A stretch of 64,000 nt of DNA from Lysinibacillus boronitolerans JCM 21713 = 10a = NBRC 103108 (GTDB lineage Bacteria > Bacillota > Bacilli > Bacillales_A > Planococcaceae). How positions within the stretch are numbered: position 1 is the stretch's first letter; every line of letters begins with the position of its first letter. The translations under genes and the position numbers were made by a program. The notes under the pieces were generated by a model. The model saw only the letters and a program-made list of their open reading frames with translations. It made no database searches and had not been told where the DNA came from. The stretch spans positions 1-64,000 of the forward strand of contig NZ_JPVR01000075.1 of NCBI RefSeq assembly GCF_000772935.1, in the 5' to 3' direction. This document shows, one piece after another, positions 62,669-64,000 of the stretch.

Positions 62669-63505
62669 ATGGTGGAAATTATAGAGTTATTAAAAGCATT
62701 AATATTGGGCTTTGTCGAAGGTATGACGGAATTTGCACCAGTATCTTCTACGGGTCATATGATTATCGTGGATGATATGTGGTTAAAGACAGAGGAGTTT
62801 TTAGGGAAATATCCTGCCAACACATTTAAAATTGTTGTACAACTTGGGTCCATATTAGCGGTTATCGTAGTTATGTGGAAACGTATGTTAAGCTTAGTCG
62901 GTTTATATAATATTGAAGGTCAAGCTAAGTCCATAAATGGCCGCTTTAACTTATTGCATGTTATTGTTGGGATGCTACCGGCAGTTGTCTTAGGTTTTGC
63001 ATTCAAGGATTTTATTGACGACCATCTTTTTAAAGTAGAGCATGTTGTTTATGCATTAGTGGCGGGAGCAATTCTAATGATTGCTGCAGATAAGTTAGCA
63101 CCTAGAAAACCAAAAGTAGATTCTTTAGATAAGATTTCCTATGGTTTAGCATTTAAGGTAGGGCTAGTACAATGCCTATCTCTATGGCCAGGTTTTTCTC
63201 GTTCAGGCGCAACTATTTCGGGTGGGGTACTATTTGGTATGAGTCATCGTGTTGCAGCTGATTTTACATTCATTATGGCTGTGCCAATCATGGCAGGAGC
63301 TAGCCTCGTATCCGTTTTGAAAAACTGGGATACTTTATCAATGGACTATTTCGGTTTTTATGCTGTCGGATTTATTAGTTCGTTCGTCTTTGCATTACTG
63401 TCCATTAAGTTTTTCTTAGCACTTATTTCAAAGGTAAAATTAATGCCTTTTGCAATTTATCGTTTAGTTTTAGCCGCAGTTCTTTGCGTTATTATTTTCA
63501 TGTAA
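62669..63505 (+). CDS. uppP: Undecaprenyl-diphosphatase
   Basis: A 278-residue membrane protein of the UppP/BacA family: EGMTEFAPVSSTGHM (17-31) and LWPGFSRSGATISGG carry the two conserved motifs. It recycles undecaprenyl diphosphate to the monophosphate lipid carrier for peptidoglycan synthesis and raises bacitracin tolerance. The start ATG follows AAGGTGAC. A terminator follows directly, so it is a single-gene unit here. Confidence 0.95.
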   Translation: MVEIIELLKALILGFVEGMTEFAPVSSTGHMIIVDDMWLKTEEFLGKYPANTFKIVVQLGSILAVIVVMWKRMLSLVGLYNIEGQAKSINGRFNLLHVIVGMLPAVVLGFAFKDFIDDHLFKVEHVVYALVAGAILMIAADKLAPRKPKVDSLDKISYGLAFKVGLVQCLSLWPGFSRSGATISGGVLFGMSHRVAADFTFIMAVPIMAGASLVSVLKNWDTLSMDYFGFYAVGFISSFVFALLSIKFFLALISKVKLMPFAIYRLVLAAVLCVIIFM

Positions 63506-63506
63506 A

Positions 63507-63550
63507 CAATAAGCCACGCTTCTTCTTCAAGAAGCAGTGGCTTTTTTTGC
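63507..63550 (+). terminator. Terminator of uppP
   Basis: AAGCCAC-CTTCTT pairs with AAGAAG-GTGGCTT (two offset bases), followed by T7. Confidence 0.85.
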
Positions 63551-63800
63551 GTTAAATTTATTGAATCCTCCATCCATTTTTTCATTAAAGTGAAAGAAAG
63601 TGAGTATAAAGAATCATCTTTATACATAAAATAATAGCAAATTATAATAATATTAGACATCATTTACCTATATATTGTTCATTTATCTGTTTTGAGATTA
63701 TAATTGATACATAAAGTGTCTAATTATATGTTGTTTTATAATGAAAAATAGGAATATAGACTTAGTTAAATATATATGATTAAAATATGAGGTGGAGAAA
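63551..63800. other. AT-rich intergenic region before hemAT
   Basis: About 250 bases with no supported gene; a minus-strand frame across 63457-63663 lacks family features. No clear sigma-A or sigma-D promoter could be identified. Confidence 0.4.
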
Positions 63801-64000
63801 ATGTTTCAACTTATCAATAGATCTAAGAAAAATACAATTGAAATAAGCAATGAAACAACTTTCGGTATTTTTATAGAAGATCCAGACCGTTTACTACAAT
63901 TAAATCTTGTAGGGTTAAGTGTTCATGATCTTCAGCTGATTAGTAGTTTAAAACCATATGTAGAAAGAAATGTAGTAGAAGTGGTAGGGGCATTTTATCA
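63801..64000 (+). CDS. hemAT: HemAT-type globin-coupled chemotaxis sensor (cut by window end)
   Basis: The first 66 codons of a gene that runs off the window. The text LNLVGLSVHDLQLISSLKPYVE...NVVEVVGAFY matches the N-terminal protoglobin fold of HemAT, which binds O2 through heme and signals to the chemotaxis kinase. The visible part lacks the proximal histidine and the methyl-accepting domain, so the full architecture is inferred. GGTGGAG sits 5 bases before the ATG. Confidence 0.75.
   Translation, partial: MFQLINRSKKNTIEISNETTFGIFIEDPDRLLQLNLVGLSVHDLQLISSLKPYVERNVVEVVGAFY

Noticed and set aside
1..64000. Mobile element, CRISPR array, rRNA or tRNA genes
   Set aside because: I looked for transposases, integrases, evenly spaced repeats and tRNA-like cloverleaf ends with CCA and found none convincing; the small excisionase-like gene has no integrase beside it.

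Overview
The window is low-GC chromosomal DNA (I estimate 36-38% G+C by eye) from a member of the Bacillaceae/Planococcaceae. AGGAGG-type ribosome binding sites, a T-box leader, an S-box (SAM-I) leader, a Bce-type antimicrobial-peptide module, the yqhH-yqhG pair, a bacillithiol-linked YtxJ and a HemAT-type sensor all fit; Lysinibacillus is the best guess, but that is inference. I see no rRNA, tRNA, CRISPR array, insertion sequence, prophage or plasmid gene. It reads as ordinary chromosome with several RNA-level regulators.

Layout. 1-7.6 kb: a cut-off gene and a divergent IclR regulator; an MFS transporter behind a T-box; an alpha/beta hydrolase, a quinone reductase, an EcsC protein and a MocR regulator divergent from an acetyltransferase. 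7.7-13.5 kb: an orphan ATP-grasp enzyme; a minus-strand exporter locus (hydrolase, LytTR regulator fused to an ABC-like domain, ABC ATPase, ABC-2 permease); a Fur-controlled ferredoxin-NADP reductase. 13.5-25 kb: an AraC pseudogene, yqhH-yqhG, an ArsR/SRPBCC pair with a large inverted repeat, LysE, LysR and a 3-oxoacid CoA-transferase, small stress proteins, and a probable 6S RNA at 22.2-22.4 kb. Two copies of a hairpin repeat lie at 17.96 and 24.91 kb.

25-33 kb: a Bce-type two-component system plus ABC transporter with a probable internal BceR site, a diguanylate cyclase, a LysM-3D cell-wall protein, a Cu/Zn superoxide dismutase lipoprotein and an unlisted 47-residue acidic protein. 33.5-39.5 kb: a probable catabolic island (M20 amidohydrolase, NhaC-type antiporter, unusual regulator, enolase-superfamily epimerase, acetyltransferase) with three helically phased direct repeats as a candidate operator. 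39.6-41.1 kb: a FhuF-like iron-sulfur protein and, at 40.88-41.08 kb, a Fur-operated promoter feeding a short non-coding transcript with a C-rich loop and a strong terminator. This is the best candidate for an undescribed element: an iron-sparing small RNA resembling FsrA/RyhB in logic.

41-64 kb: DMT exporter, pepT, YhhN protein, an unrecognised membrane protein, nitroreductase, succinate CoA-transferase, DASS symporter and plsY. Then an S-box-controlled metY, a Panacea-like protein divergent from a 31-residue membrane peptide, and hom with a structured leader. Then an EamA transporter, a two-component system with a 39-residue membrane ORF between its genes, an acyl-CoA dehydrogenase, a phosphoesterase, uppP and the start of hemAT.

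Starts were chosen by ribosome-binding-site spacing and often differ from the longest possible reading frame. All family names come from reading the sequence without database searches.
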